A stretch of DNA of 27,419 nucleotides from an uncultured Clostridia bacterium (GCA_947381875.1 CANCXY010000007.1:1-27419); one strand, 5' to 3'; shown: positions 7,461-14,943, counted from the stretch's first letter. The notes: generated by a model not told the origin, from the letters alone. Translations and numbers: made by a program.

Positions 7461-8351
7461 ATGCAGTACCCCGGACCGGCGCGGCGGTACATATGGGCAC
7501 ACAGGGATCCGTTTCTGGGGCTTGTGTTCTGTCTGCTGCTGATGGTGCTGTGCGCCTGCGAACCTGCCCCGCCGCTCCTGCCGGACACCGAGGCGCCCCG
7601 GCTTTTGGGGCTGGGAGGGCTGACGGTCGAGGCGGGCGGTACCATTTTGTACCGCGATGGCGTGTCCGCCGTGGATGATGTGGACGGCCCGGTGCCGCTG
7701 CAAATCGACGCGGGCGCGGTGGATCTGAATAAGGCGGGGGTGTACCCTGTCATTTATTCCGCTGTTGACGCGGCGGGCAATGTCGTCAGCAAGACTGTCG
7801 CGGTCGTTGTGACCGCCTCGGACGAGGATCAGGACGGGCCGTTTGCGGAACGGCTGAAGACGATCACCAAAAAGATTTTGGCGGAGATCACCACGGAGGA
7901 GATGGATCAGCGCGAGAAGGCGCGGGCCATTTTCGATTATGTCCACGACAATATCCATTATGCCGGCAGCTCCAATAAACGGAGCTGGGTGCGCGCGGCC
8001 TATACGGGTTTTACGCGCGGCATCGGGGACTGCTTCAATTACTTTGCCTGTTCCAAAGCGCTGCTGACGCAGGCGGGCATTGAGAATGTCGATTTACAGC
8101 GCGTGGGCGGCGTTTCACAGCATTTCTGGCAGCTTGTGAATGTCGGGGACGGCTGGTATCACTTTGACGCCTGCCCTACGCCGAAAGAGTATGGATTGGA
8201 CGCATTCCTCTTTACCGAGGCGCAGGCGCGCGCCTTTACCGAGATGTGTGCGGGGGATGACCGGTACCCCAATTACTATGTTTATGACTACGCCGCATGT
8301 CCGGTACAGCCTGAAGGCATGCCGGAAGACGGCGAGGCGGCGGCTGAATAG
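7461..8351 (+). CDS. Transglutaminase-like surface lipoprotein
   Basis: This 296-residue protein has a lipoprotein signal: a basic start (ARRYIWAHRD), a hydrophobic core and a lipobox VLCAC with Cys33 as the lipidated residue. An Ig-like/DUF5011-type domain follows (about 39-115, DTEAPRLLGL to AVVVTA), then a transglutaminase-like papain-fold domain. The catalytic triad is visible: Cys191 (GDCFNYF), His221 (SQHFWQL) and Asp236 (YHFDACP). Such proteins are usually surface cysteine proteases or amide-handling enzymes acting on the envelope. The ATG at 7461 has only a weak ribosome site. The frame is open upstream to the promoter; GTG at 7422 is possible, and an AAAGGGGG site at 7367-7374 precedes no normal start codon. 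It heads the dlt-like operon, which suggests a role at the same surface polymer, though this is inference. Confidence 0.85.
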   Translation: MQYPGPARRYIWAHRDPFLGLVFCLLLMVLCACEPAPPLLPDTEAPRLLGLGGLTVEAGGTILYRDGVSAVDDVDGPVPLQIDAGAVDLNKAGVYPVIYSAVDAAGNVVSKTVAVVVTASDEDQDGPFAERLKTITKKILAEITTEEMDQREKARAIFDYVHDNIHYAGSSNKRSWVRAAYTGFTRGIGDCFNYFACSKALLTQAGIENVDLQRVGGVSQHFWQLVNVGDGWYHFDACPTPKEYGLDAFLFTEAQARAFTEMCAGDDRYPNYYVYDYAACPVQPEGMPEDGEAAAE

Positions 8352-8378
8352 GGGAGTATCCAAAGCGAAACGTTTTGT

Positions 8379-8432
8379 TTTCCCGCCCGTGGGGTAGGGA
8401 CACACGGAAAATCATCTTCGCGGCTTGGACAC
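8379..8432 (+). repeat. 55-nt dispersed element, copy B
   Basis: This is the second copy of the element at 5963-6017, in the 117-nt gap between the lipoprotein and adenylation genes. It reads CCCGCCC..GGG, then GGAAAATCATCTTCGCGG and CTTGGACAC. Its stem is weaker than in copy A, but the right half is well conserved. It could be a site for RNA processing or a bound factor within the operon leader; this is not shown. Confidence 0.68.
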
Positions 8433-8468
8433 GTTCCTGAATAAAGCCCGCCAGGGGGGATAGCAAAT

Positions 8469-10004
8469 TTGCAGCGGAATGTGCTGGAATACTTAGAGGC
8501 CACCGCCGACCGGCTGCCGGAGAAAATCGCGTTCAGCGGCGGCGAAAGCGGGCTGACGTTCGGGCAGGTGCAGCGCGCCGCCCAGGGCGTCGGTACATTT
8601 TTGGCGCAAAAGGGTGTGCGGCGGGAGCCGGTGGCCGTCTTTATGGAGCGGTGCCCTGAGGCCGTGGCCGCTTTTTTCGGCGCGGTGTACGGGGGCGGCT
8701 TTTATGTGCCCATCGACAGCGAAATGCCCCGTTACCGCATTGAGCAGATCCTCCGCACCCTGCGTCCGCGCGCGGTGCTGTGCAGCGAAAAAACACGCCA
8801 TAGTGCCGGGGAGGCCGCGGGGCAGGCGGGGGGCGCGGCATACCTGTATACGGAAGCCGCCGCCACGGAGCCGGATATGCCGCTTTTGCGGGAAATACGC
8901 CGCGCGCAGATCGACACTGACCCGCTGTATGTTGTCTTTACCTCCGGCTCTACCGGCGTACCGAAAGGGGTAATCGCGAGCCACCGGTCGGTGATCGACT
9001 ATGTGGAACAGCTCTCCGAAATATTGGGTTTTTCCGAATCGACCGTGTTCGGGAGCCAGACGCCGCTGTATTTTGACGCCTGCCTCAAAGAGCTGTACCC
9101 CACCATCAAATTTGGCGCGACTACCTATCTGATCCCAAAAAGCCTGTTTATGTTCCCGGTGCGGCTTATCGCCTGGCTGAACCAATACAAGATCAATACC
9201 ATCTGCTGGGTCGCGTCCGCGCTGGCGCTTGTATCGGGGCTGGGGGCGTTCCGGGAAGATGTGCCGCGCTGTCTGCATACGGTCGCCTTTGGCAGCGAGG
9301 TGTTTCCCGCCCGCCAGTTGGCGCTGTGGCGTCAGGCGCTGCCGGAGGCGCGCTTTACAAACCTCTATGGCCCCACAGAGGCTACGGGTATGAGCTGCTA
9401 TTACCATATCGAGCGCGAATTTGCCCCGGATGAACCAATCCCCATTGGCCAGCCGTTCCCCAATACGGGGCTGCTTCTGCTCACAGAGGATGGCCGAGAG
9501 GCCGCGCCCGGCGAGACCGGCGAGATCGCCCTGCGCGGCACATGCCTTGCACTGGGGTATTATCAGATGGCGGAACAGACGGCGGAAAACTTTGTGCAGA
9601 ACCCGCTGCAAAGCGCCTGGCCTGAGCGCGTATACCGCACCGGCGATCTTGGGCGCTATAACGAGCGGGGGGAACTGGTGTTCGTCTCGCGCAGAGACCA
9701 CCAGATCAAGCACATGGGCCACCGCGTGGAGTTACAGGAGATCGAGGCCGCCGCCGCGCTGCATCCCGGCGTAGCCGCCGCCTGCGCCGTATATCAGCCG
9801 GAGAAAGACCATATCCTGTTCTACTATACCGGAGACGCACAGGAGAAAGAGGCGGCGGCGTTTTTGCGGGAGCGCCTGCCGCGCTATATGGTGCCGAACC
9901 GTATCCAGCGGCTGGCGCAGATGCCCCGCACGCCGAACGGCAAGACAGACCGCCGGGCGCTGGCCGCTTTTCAGGAGGAAGGAGAACAACAAGAGCATGG
10001 ATGA
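8469..10004 (+). CDS. DltA-like amino-acid adenylation enzyme
   Basis: This 511-residue AMP-forming adenylation enzyme would activate an amino acid (or related acid) with ATP and load it on the carrier protein encoded next. Core motifs are all present: FTSGSTGVPKG (about 157-167), YFDACLKELYP (201-211, with Asp203 where amino-acid adenylating enzymes bind the amino group), NLYGPTEAT (about 298-306), YRTGDL (about 389) and NGKTDRRAL with catalytic Lys492. Length and layout match DltA. One difference is FGSEVFP (Gly275) where DltA has F-C-G-E; the Cys there is known to shape D-Ala selection, so the substrate may not be D-Ala. The start is TTG at 8469, eight bases after AGGGGGGA. The 3' end overlaps the carrier gene by eight bases. 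Confidence 0.9.
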   Translation: MQRNVLEYLEATADRLPEKIAFSGGESGLTFGQVQRAAQGVGTFLAQKGVRREPVAVFMERCPEAVAAFFGAVYGGGFYVPIDSEMPRYRIEQILRTLRPRAVLCSEKTRHSAGEAAGQAGGAAYLYTEAAATEPDMPLLREIRRAQIDTDPLYVVFTSGSTGVPKGVIASHRSVIDYVEQLSEILGFSESTVFGSQTPLYFDACLKELYPTIKFGATTYLIPKSLFMFPVRLIAWLNQYKINTICWVASALALVSGLGAFREDVPRCLHTVAFGSEVFPARQLALWRQALPEARFTNLYGPTEATGMSCYYHIEREFAPDEPIPIGQPFPNTGLLLLTEDGREAAPGETGEIALRGTCLALGYYQMAEQTAENFVQNPLQSAWPERVYRTGDLGRYNERGELVFVSRRDHQIKHMGHRVELQEIEAAAALHPGVAAACAVYQPEKDHILFYYTGDAQEKEAAAFLRERLPRYMVPNRIQRLAQMPRTPNGKTDRRALAAFQEEGEQQEHG

Positions 10005-10224
10005 TCTGCTGAATATCCTGCGTGAGGTTCACCCGGAGGTGGATTTTGCGCAGTGCCGCGCGCTGGTGGACGACGGCGTGCTGGATTCCATGGATATCGT
10101 CACGCTTGTCGCCGAGATCAGCAGCCGTTTTGACGTGGAGATCCCCGCTGGGGAGCTTGTGCCGGAAAACTTCAATTCCGCCGATGCCATCTGGCGGATG
10201 ATCGAACGGCTGGACGAGGCGTGA
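9997..10224 (+). CDS. Acyl/peptidyl carrier protein (DltC-like)
   Basis: This 75-residue acidic carrier protein has the phosphopantetheine attachment motif GVLDSMDIV, with Ser31 as the modified residue, followed by the usual helix (IVTLVAEISSRFDVEIP). It should carry the group activated by the adenylation enzyme as a thioester and hand it to the MBOAT protein at the membrane. The ATG at 9997 lies inside the end of the adenylation gene (8-nt overlap), with AAGGAG 12 bases upstream, so translation is coupled. The MBOAT gene starts ten bases after the stop. The length and DSM motif match DltC. Confidence 0.92.
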   Translation: MDDLLNILREVHPEVDFAQCRALVDDGVLDSMDIVTLVAEISSRFDVEIPAGELVPENFNSADAIWRMIERLDEA

Positions 10225-10234
10225 CGGGAAAACC

Positions 10235-11827
10235 ATGAACCTTGCATCTGCCGCATTTCTGGCGTTTTTCGCGGCGCTGCTGGTGCTGTATTACACTGTG
10301 CCGCGCCGTTTCCAAGGGAAGCTGCTGCTGGCCGGGAACCTGTTTTTCTACTGGTTCGCCGGGTGGCGGAGCTTTCTCTATATCGGTGCCACAACGCTCA
10401 CCACCTATCTGACGGCGCGCAAGCTCGGCGTGCTGTCCGCACAGCAGGAGGCCTGGCTGGCGCAGCATAAGGCAGGGCTTTCCAAAGAGGAGCGCAAAGC
10501 GTGGAAAGCAAAGGGCAAAGCGGTGCGCAAACACTGGCTGACGGCGTGCCTTGTGCTGAACTTCGGCATCCTGGCGGTGGTGAAATATACGGGGTTTGCG
10601 GCGCGGAGCGTCAACAGCATTGCCGCCGCGTTCGGCAGCGGCGCGCTTTTGCCCGCTGTCTCTTTTGTGTTACCTATGGGCATTTCCTTTTACACCTTCA
10701 CGGCGATGGGCTATCTGTTAGATGTATATTGGGGCAAATGTGCCGCCGAACAGAGCCTTGGCCGCTTTGCGCTGTTTGTGACATTTTTCCCCCAGCTTGT
10801 GCAGGGGCCAATCAGCCGCTTCGGCGAGCTGGCAAAGACTCTGTACGCCGAACACGCCTGGGATGCCCGCCGCGCCGCTCTGGGCGCGCAGCGCATCCTG
10901 TGGGGACTGGCGAAAAAGCGTGTTGTCGCCGACCGCCTCGCCATCCCGCTGGCCGCGCTTACCGCCGACCCCGCGCAGTATAACGGCGTGTATGTGCTGG
11001 CGGTGATGTTCCTCTATGCCGTCCAGCTCTACGCCGATTTCACGGGCGGCATTGATGTTGCCATCGGCGCGGCGCAGATGCTGGGCGTCGATTTGGCCGA
11101 GAACTTCCAGCGCCCGTTCTTCTCCAAAAACACAGCGGAATATTGGCGGCGCTGGCATATCACGATGGGCACCTGGTTCCGCGATTACCTGTTTTATCCG
11201 CTCTCCGTCTCAAAGCCCATCTTAAAGCTGCACCAAAAATGCCGGGGACGGTTCGGCACGTTCGGCAGGCGGATATCCGTGCATGTGTGCAGCCTGGCCG
11301 TCTGGCTTGTCACGGGCCTTTGGCATGGCGCAAGCTGGAACTTCGTGGTCTGGGGGCTGCTGAACGGGCTGGTGATTGTCGCGTCGGAAGAATTGAAGCC
11401 GCTCTATGCCCGTTTCCACGCGCGCTTCCCCCGCCTAACGGGTACGCGCGGATGGGACGCTGTGCAGGCGGCGCGCACGTTCTGGCTGATGGGCGTGATC
11501 CGCGTGCTGGACGTGTACCGTGATGTGCCGCTCACGTTCCGTCTGATGGGCACAGTGTTCACGTCGTTCCATCCGGGGGTGCTGTGGGACGGCTCCTTTC
11601 TCACGCTGGGCCTGGGCGCGGGCGATTGGGTCGTTGCGGCACTGGGCGCGGGGGGCATGCTTGCGGTCAGTCTGCTGAGCCGACGGGAGCCGGTGCGCGA
11701 AAAGATTGCGCGGCGCGGGCCGTATTGGGTTTGGGGGGCGTGTACGCTGCTGGCGCTGCTGATTCTTGTGTTTGGCATGTACGGCGTCGAGTATGACGCC
11801 TCACAGTTTATCTATAACCAGTTTTAG
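10235..11827 (+). CDS. MBOAT-family O-acyltransferase (DltB-like)
   Basis: This 530-residue polytopic membrane protein belongs to the MBOAT family (DltB, AlgI, PatA). These enzymes pass an acyl or aminoacyl group across the membrane to a surface polymer. The family histidine is His364 in GLWHGASWNF; a second conserved region is WRRWHITMGTWFRDYLFYPLS with His308. Early segments (YYTVPRRFQGKLLLAGNLFFYWFAGW, within residues 15-45) match the AlgI/DltB start. A charged loop (KEERKAWKAKGKAVRKHW) follows the second helix. It is placed between the carrier and SGNH genes, 10 nt and 11 nt away, in one operon. The acceptor polymer is unknown. Confidence 0.94.
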   Translation: MNLASAAFLAFFAALLVLYYTVPRRFQGKLLLAGNLFFYWFAGWRSFLYIGATTLTTYLTARKLGVLSAQQEAWLAQHKAGLSKEERKAWKAKGKAVRKHWLTACLVLNFGILAVVKYTGFAARSVNSIAAAFGSGALLPAVSFVLPMGISFYTFTAMGYLLDVYWGKCAAEQSLGRFALFVTFFPQLVQGPISRFGELAKTLYAEHAWDARRAALGAQRILWGLAKKRVVADRLAIPLAALTADPAQYNGVYVLAVMFLYAVQLYADFTGGIDVAIGAAQMLGVDLAENFQRPFFSKNTAEYWRRWHITMGTWFRDYLFYPLSVSKPILKLHQKCRGRFGTFGRRISVHVCSLAVWLVTGLWHGASWNFVVWGLLNGLVIVASEELKPLYARFHARFPRLTGTRGWDAVQAARTFWLMGVIRVLDVYRDVPLTFRLMGTVFTSFHPGVLWDGSFLTLGLGAGDWVVAALGAGGMLAVSLLSRREPVREKIARRGPYWVWGACTLLALLILVFGMYGVEYDASQFIYNQF

Positions 11828-11838
11828 GGGGCGGACGA

Positions 11839-12870
11839 ATGAAAAAACAGGCGCGGGCCGCCGCTTTGTGGTGTACGGTATTCGCGGCGGCGCTGCTGTT
11901 CCTGAACGCGCTGTTCATGCCGAAATATATCAGTGAGGTGCCGGAGGGCGCACTGATTGCGGAATACTATCAGGAGAAAGCCCCACATGACGTGGTGTTT
12001 ATTGGCGACTGCGAGGTATACGAAAATTTTTCGCCCGATGTATTGTGGCGGGAATACGGTATCCCAAGCTGTATCCGGGGCAGTGCGCAGCAGTTGATAT
12101 GGCAGTCGTATTATCTGCTGAAGGAGACCCTGCGCTATGAAACGCCCCGCACGGTCGTATTTAATGTGCTGTCGATGCAGTACGCAGAGCCGCAAAGCGA
12201 GGCGTATAACCGGTTGAATTTAGACGGCATGCGTTTTTCGCGGGAAAAGTTAGACGCCGTGCGCGCCTCCATGACACCGGAGGAAAGTTTCCTGTCGTAT
12301 TTGTTCCCGTTTCTGCGTTATCATGACCGCTGGCAGGACTTGAAAGCCGAGGATTTCACGGCGCTGTTCCACCGTGACCTTGTATCGGACAGCGGTTATC
12401 TGATGAATGTGCAGGTGCGCCCCGCAGGGGAAATCCCCGCCGCAAGGCCCCTGCCTGATTACGATTTTGCCCCCGTCTGCTGGGATTACCTGAACCGCAT
12501 GGCCGACCTGTGCGCGTCGCACGGCGTACAGCTTGTGCTGATCAAAGCGCCAAGTCTCTACCCGGCGTGGTACGACGAATGGGAGGCGCAGATCGAGTCG
12601 TTTGCCGAGACGCACGGCCTGCCTTATATCAATTTCTTGGAAAAGGCCGACACGGTAGGAATCAATTATGCCGAGGACACCTATGACGGCGGCCTGCACC
12701 TGAACCTGTACGGTGCGGAAAAAATGTCGCACTGGTTCGGCGCATGGCTTATGGAGAACACCACCGCCCAGGACAGGCGCGGCACAGAGCCGTTTGAAAG
12801 CGTCTGGGCAGAAAAAAGCGCCGCCTACGCCGCCCGCAAGGCGCGGCTGGAGGCCGAGTGGGGCGCGTAG
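11839..12870 (+). CDS. SGNH-like extracytoplasmic protein with Cys nucleophile
   Basis: This 343-residue protein has an N-terminal membrane anchor (about 5-25) and an SGNH/DltD-like outer domain. Block I is VVFIGDCEVYENFSP: where SGNH hydrolases have Gly-Asp/Ser-Ser, this protein has Gly56-Asp57-Cys58. A candidate Asn is in FNVLSMQY (about 113-120), and the C-terminal acid/His block is YDGGLHLNLYG with Asp283 and His287. In dlt and alginate systems such proteins work with the MBOAT enzyme to move or tune the acyl group on the polymer. Here the likely nucleophile is Cys rather than Ser, so either a Cys-based transferase or a related non-hydrolytic role is possible. AGGGGGC precedes the ATG. 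A three-hairpin repeat begins just after the stop. Confidence 0.84.
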   Translation: MKKQARAAALWCTVFAAALLFLNALFMPKYISEVPEGALIAEYYQEKAPHDVVFIGDCEVYENFSPDVLWREYGIPSCIRGSAQQLIWQSYYLLKETLRYETPRTVVFNVLSMQYAEPQSEAYNRLNLDGMRFSREKLDAVRASMTPEESFLSYLFPFLRYHDRWQDLKAEDFTALFHRDLVSDSGYLMNVQVRPAGEIPAARPLPDYDFAPVCWDYLNRMADLCASHGVQLVLIKAPSLYPAWYDEWEAQIESFAETHGLPYINFLEKADTVGINYAEDTYDGGLHLNLYGAEKMSHWFGAWLMENTTAQDRRGTEPFESVWAEKSAAYAARKARLEAEWGA

Positions 12871-12874
12871 AGTT

Positions 12875-12950
12875 GGGCTGCCGCCCAAACCTGCCCAGAG
12901 GCTCTGCCTCTGGACTCCGCCAAAGGGGCGCAGCCCCTTTGGAAACCCAT
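12875..12950 (+). repeat. Three-hairpin intergenic repeat, copy 3 (lacks first hairpin)
   Basis: This copy keeps the CCAGAGGC..GCCTCTGG and CCAAAGGGG..CCCCTTTGG hairpins and the AAACCCATC tail, but the first hairpin is replaced by a short GGCTGCCGCCC segment. It begins about four bases after the stop of the SGNH-like gene and ends about 37 bases before the next lipoprotein gene, on the same strand. Confidence 0.9.
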
Positions 12951-12986
12951 CTTGATACAAAGGAATGTTTGAGGGGAGAAAACATC

Positions 12987-13484
12987 ATGCAGGAAAAAGC
13001 AATGAAGCGTTTTGTAGTGTTCGCATGCCTCCTCGCCGCGCTGCTGCTGGCCGGGTGCGGCGCGCCCGACAGCGTAGACGCCGCCGCACAGGCCGCCTAT
13101 GTGTTCCAAAGCGGGGAGGCCGCTGTCACGGCTGGCGACGATATGGCGCAGGTCCTTCCGGCGCTGGGCGATCCGAAAAGCTATTTTGAAGCGCCGTCCT
13201 GCGCGTTCGACGGGTTGGACAAAACCTACACCTACCCCGGTTTTGTTATCACCACCCAGCCCGAAGGGGAAAAAGATTTGGTCAACGCCGTCGTTCTCAC
13301 TGACGACAGCGTTACAACCCCGGAGGGGATTTATATCGGCAGCTCCCCGGAGGACGTGCGCGGCGCATACGGCACGCCCGCCGAGGAGGGCGAAACAGCG
13401 CTTATCTACACAAGAGGCGGTGTAAAGCTGACGTTCATCCTGGAAAATGGGAAAGTCTGTTCGATTGAATATTTGATAGCCTGA
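12987..13484 (+). CDS. Small hypothetical lipoprotein
   Basis: This 165-residue secreted lipoprotein has a basic start (MQEKAMKRF), a hydrophobic core and a clear lipobox LLLAGCG. The mature part contains GIYIGSSPEDVRGAYGTPAEEGETALIY. This resembles the short repeats of small secreted Firmicutes lipoproteins that assess a strand-turn unit of the type IGDSxEDVxxxYG, but no enzyme motif is visible. The ATG at 12987 is preceded by GAGGGGAG with eight bases between; the ATG at 13002 is a less likely alternative. It lies downstream of the dlt-like operon on the same strand, separated by repeat copy 3, so it may or may not share the transcript. Confidence 0.8.
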   Translation: MQEKAMKRFVVFACLLAALLLAGCGAPDSVDAAAQAAYVFQSGEAAVTAGDDMAQVLPALGDPKSYFEAPSCAFDGLDKTYTYPGFVITTQPEGEKDLVNAVVLTDDSVTTPEGIYIGSSPEDVRGAYGTPAEEGETALIYTRGGVKLTFILENGKVCSIEYLIA

Positions 13485-13497
13485 GTGCGGGCGTGCC

Positions 13498-13526
13498 CCT
13501 TTAGGAACCCATCTTATTCCTAAAGG
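13498..13526 (+). other. Hairpin after lipoprotein gene, derived from repeat tail
   Basis: CCTTTAGGAA (13498-13507) pairs perfectly with TTCCTAAAGG (13517-13526) around a 9-nt loop, followed by AGATTTTC. It could act as a weak terminator. The sequence GCCCCTTTAGGAACCCATCTT resembles the right end of the three-hairpin repeat (CCCCTTTGGAAACCCATC), so it is probably a degenerate remnant. Confidence 0.55.
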
Positions 13527-13534
13527 AGATTTTC

Positions 13535-13639
13535 GTGTCAGGGGCAAACGGAGGATTGCATATCCGGCTAAAATGGGCTGGGGCGTTTGCGTTATGTGTA
13601 AGCGCAAAAGAAAAACCGGGATATACCGCAACACAATAA
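13535..13639 (+). CDS. Candidate 34-aa small ORF
   Basis: A GTG at 13535 is preceded by AAAGGAG (13522-13528) at six bases, and the frame runs 34 codons to TAA at 13637-13639. It stops directly before the terminator at 13638-13685. The product (MSGANGGLHIRLKW and onward) has no recognisable feature. The good ribosome site is the only support, and the AAAGGAG is also part of a hairpin arm. It may be chance. Confidence 0.22.
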   Translation: MSGANGGLHIRLKWAGAFALCVSAKEKPGYTATQ

Positions 13640-13685
13640 AAAAACCCGCCTCCCCCATATATCGGGCAGAGGCGGGGTTGTTTTT
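13638..13685. terminator. Bidirectional intrinsic terminator
   Basis: CCCGCCTC (13645-13652) pairs with GAGGCGGG (13669-13676). An A-tract lies on the left (13638-13644) and TTGTTTTT on the right (13678-13685). It therefore works as a terminator for the plus-strand lipoprotein gene and for the convergent minus-strand XRE gene. Confidence 0.85.
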
Positions 13686-13713
13686 GCAATTTCTATTCCG
13701 CAAAGGCGGGGCG

Positions 13714-14712
13714 TCATTTATCCAGTTTCCGTTCCGCTAAGGCGCGGGCGGTGAGGCGCACGGGGACGAACAGCAGCCCCCATACGGGCCATATCACCCA
13801 GCTAATGCCCCAATTTTCTGTGGCAAGGCTATACCCGACATAGATGGCAACGCCTGTCACCCAGTAGATCGGGGCCACATAGCGCGTGGCGCGGGAGACG
13901 CGCTTGCTGCGCTGGGTGTAATCGTTTTCCTGCAAAAGTTTTTCCATGCTCTCCCAGAGGCACCCATTCCGCATAAAAAACACGACGGCCACACCCACCA
14001 TCAGGAGCAGGCAGGCTACCAGGGACGTGAGTATAAAAGTGCTTTCCGCGAGGAAAGCGCCGCAGAGCAGCGGGATTGGAGAAAGGACGCACAGCACTGC
14101 GCCAATGGCATTGCCGCGCACATAGTGGGGACGAAGCTGTTCCTGCCGGGCGCGCACCATGCCCGCGACGCCGTATTCTGTTTCAAAATCCTCTGTTTCC
14201 AGAAATTCAAAGCGTTTTGTTTTTTCGCCGCACCACAAAAAGATGGCTACTGCCGCCGCCACGAGAAGCAGGAGGATGATTACGCCCGCACCCCCGGCAA
14301 GGCTCTCGCTGATGGGACGGAACAGAATGCTTTCCGTTGACGCGCCGCCCAGCATCAGCAGGGGGATGGGTGAGAAGATACACAGGAACACGGCGAGGGT
14401 ATAGGGCAGGGTGATCTGTTCGGTGGCGCGCAGGAAAGCTGACGCATCTTCCATCGAAACGCGCCGCACCGGCGCGGCCTCCGGCTGTTCGTCTGCGGGG
14501 CCGGACTCCTCTAATTCATCGCGCAGCAGGTAGTCGGTGCTGACGCCGAAGATCCGGCTGATCTGCAAAATCTTATCCAGCTCCGGGATGGACTGCGCGC
14601 CCTCCCACTTGGACACCGACTGCCGTGTAACATCCAATTTCTGTGCCAGTTCCTCCTGCGACCAGCCGCACTTTTTACGCAGTTGGGTCAGCTTATCCGC
14701 AAAGATCATCAT
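13714..14712 (-). CDS. XRE regulator fused to six membrane helices
   Basis: This 332-residue protein has an N-terminal XRE helix-turn-helix (about 1-67; LAQKLDVTRQSVSKWEGAQSIPELDKI is the textbook pattern), a linker, and about six membrane helices in two similar halves. The halves share the motif FSPIPLL / LSPIPLL. This design suggests a membrane-anchored DNA-binding protein that senses the envelope or a ligand there. The ATG at 14712 was chosen because GAGGTG precedes it by seven bases and because the HTH starts there; an in-frame codon at 14778 lies at the transcript start. Candidate operators and an extended -10 box lie at 14786-14853. It converges on the lipoprotein gene across a shared terminator. 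The regulated genes are unknown. Confidence 0.88.
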   Translation of the reverse strand: MMIFADKLTQLRKKCGWSQEELAQKLDVTRQSVSKWEGAQSIPELDKILQISRIFGVSTDYLLRDELEESGPADEQPEAAPVRRVSMEDASAFLRATEQITLPYTLAVFLCIFSPIPLLMLGGASTESILFRPISESLAGGAGVIILLLLVAAAVAIFLWCGEKTKRFEFLETEDFETEYGVAGMVRARQEQLRPHYVRGNAIGAVLCVLSPIPLLCGAFLAESTFILTSLVACLLLMVGVAVVFFMRNGCLWESMEKLLQENDYTQRSKRVSRATRYVAPIYWVTGVAIYVGYSLATENWGISWVIWPVWGLLFVPVRLTARALAERKLDK

Positions 14713-14785
14713 ACATTGACACCTCAATCCTGAAAATTTGCGGTGAGGCGCACGGGATGGGGCCGCATCCCTCACCACCGCGGCC

Positions 14786-14853
14786 AGTATACCACAAACC
14801 GCGGTTGCACGCTACCGACTGCGGCCGGGCAATCTGTCAACTGGCGGTTGCAC
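14786..14853 (-). promoter_or_regulatory. Extended -10 promoter with paired operators for the XRE gene
   Basis: The minus strand has TATACT (14791-14786) with TGG before it and a poor -35 box, typical of an extended -10 promoter. The direct repeat GCGGTTGCAC occurs at 14801-14810 and 14844-14853, starting 43 bp apart (about four helical turns). The near copy includes the palindrome AACCGCGGTT (14797-14806), which overlaps the promoter spacer. The far copy reads CAACCGCCAGTTG on the minus strand. This looks like autoregulation by looping or paired binding, which is inference. Confidence 0.6.
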
Positions 14854-14886
14854 CCATAAAAAGGCGGGCCAAAATGCAATTTTTTC

Positions 14887-14905
14887 CCAAGATGGGATTC
14901 CAAAG
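14887..14905 (-). repeat. Remnant of the three-hairpin repeat
   Basis: GATGGGATTCCAAAGGG here matches (as reverse complement) the right end of the repeat family, for example CCCTTTGGAATCCC of copy 4. No hairpin remains. It lies between the polymerase gene and the XRE gene. Confidence 0.5.
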
Positions 14906-14943
14906 GGACTACATACCTTTTTGAACCATTCTAAAACGCTGTC

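Noticed and set aside
8493..9722. A 409-codon minus-strand frame
   Set aside because: It is a shadow of the adenylation gene, whose motifs are complete on the plus strand.
12825..13703. A 292-codon minus-strand frame
   Set aside because: It crosses repeat copy 3, the lipoprotein gene and a terminator, and has no ribosome site or family likeness.
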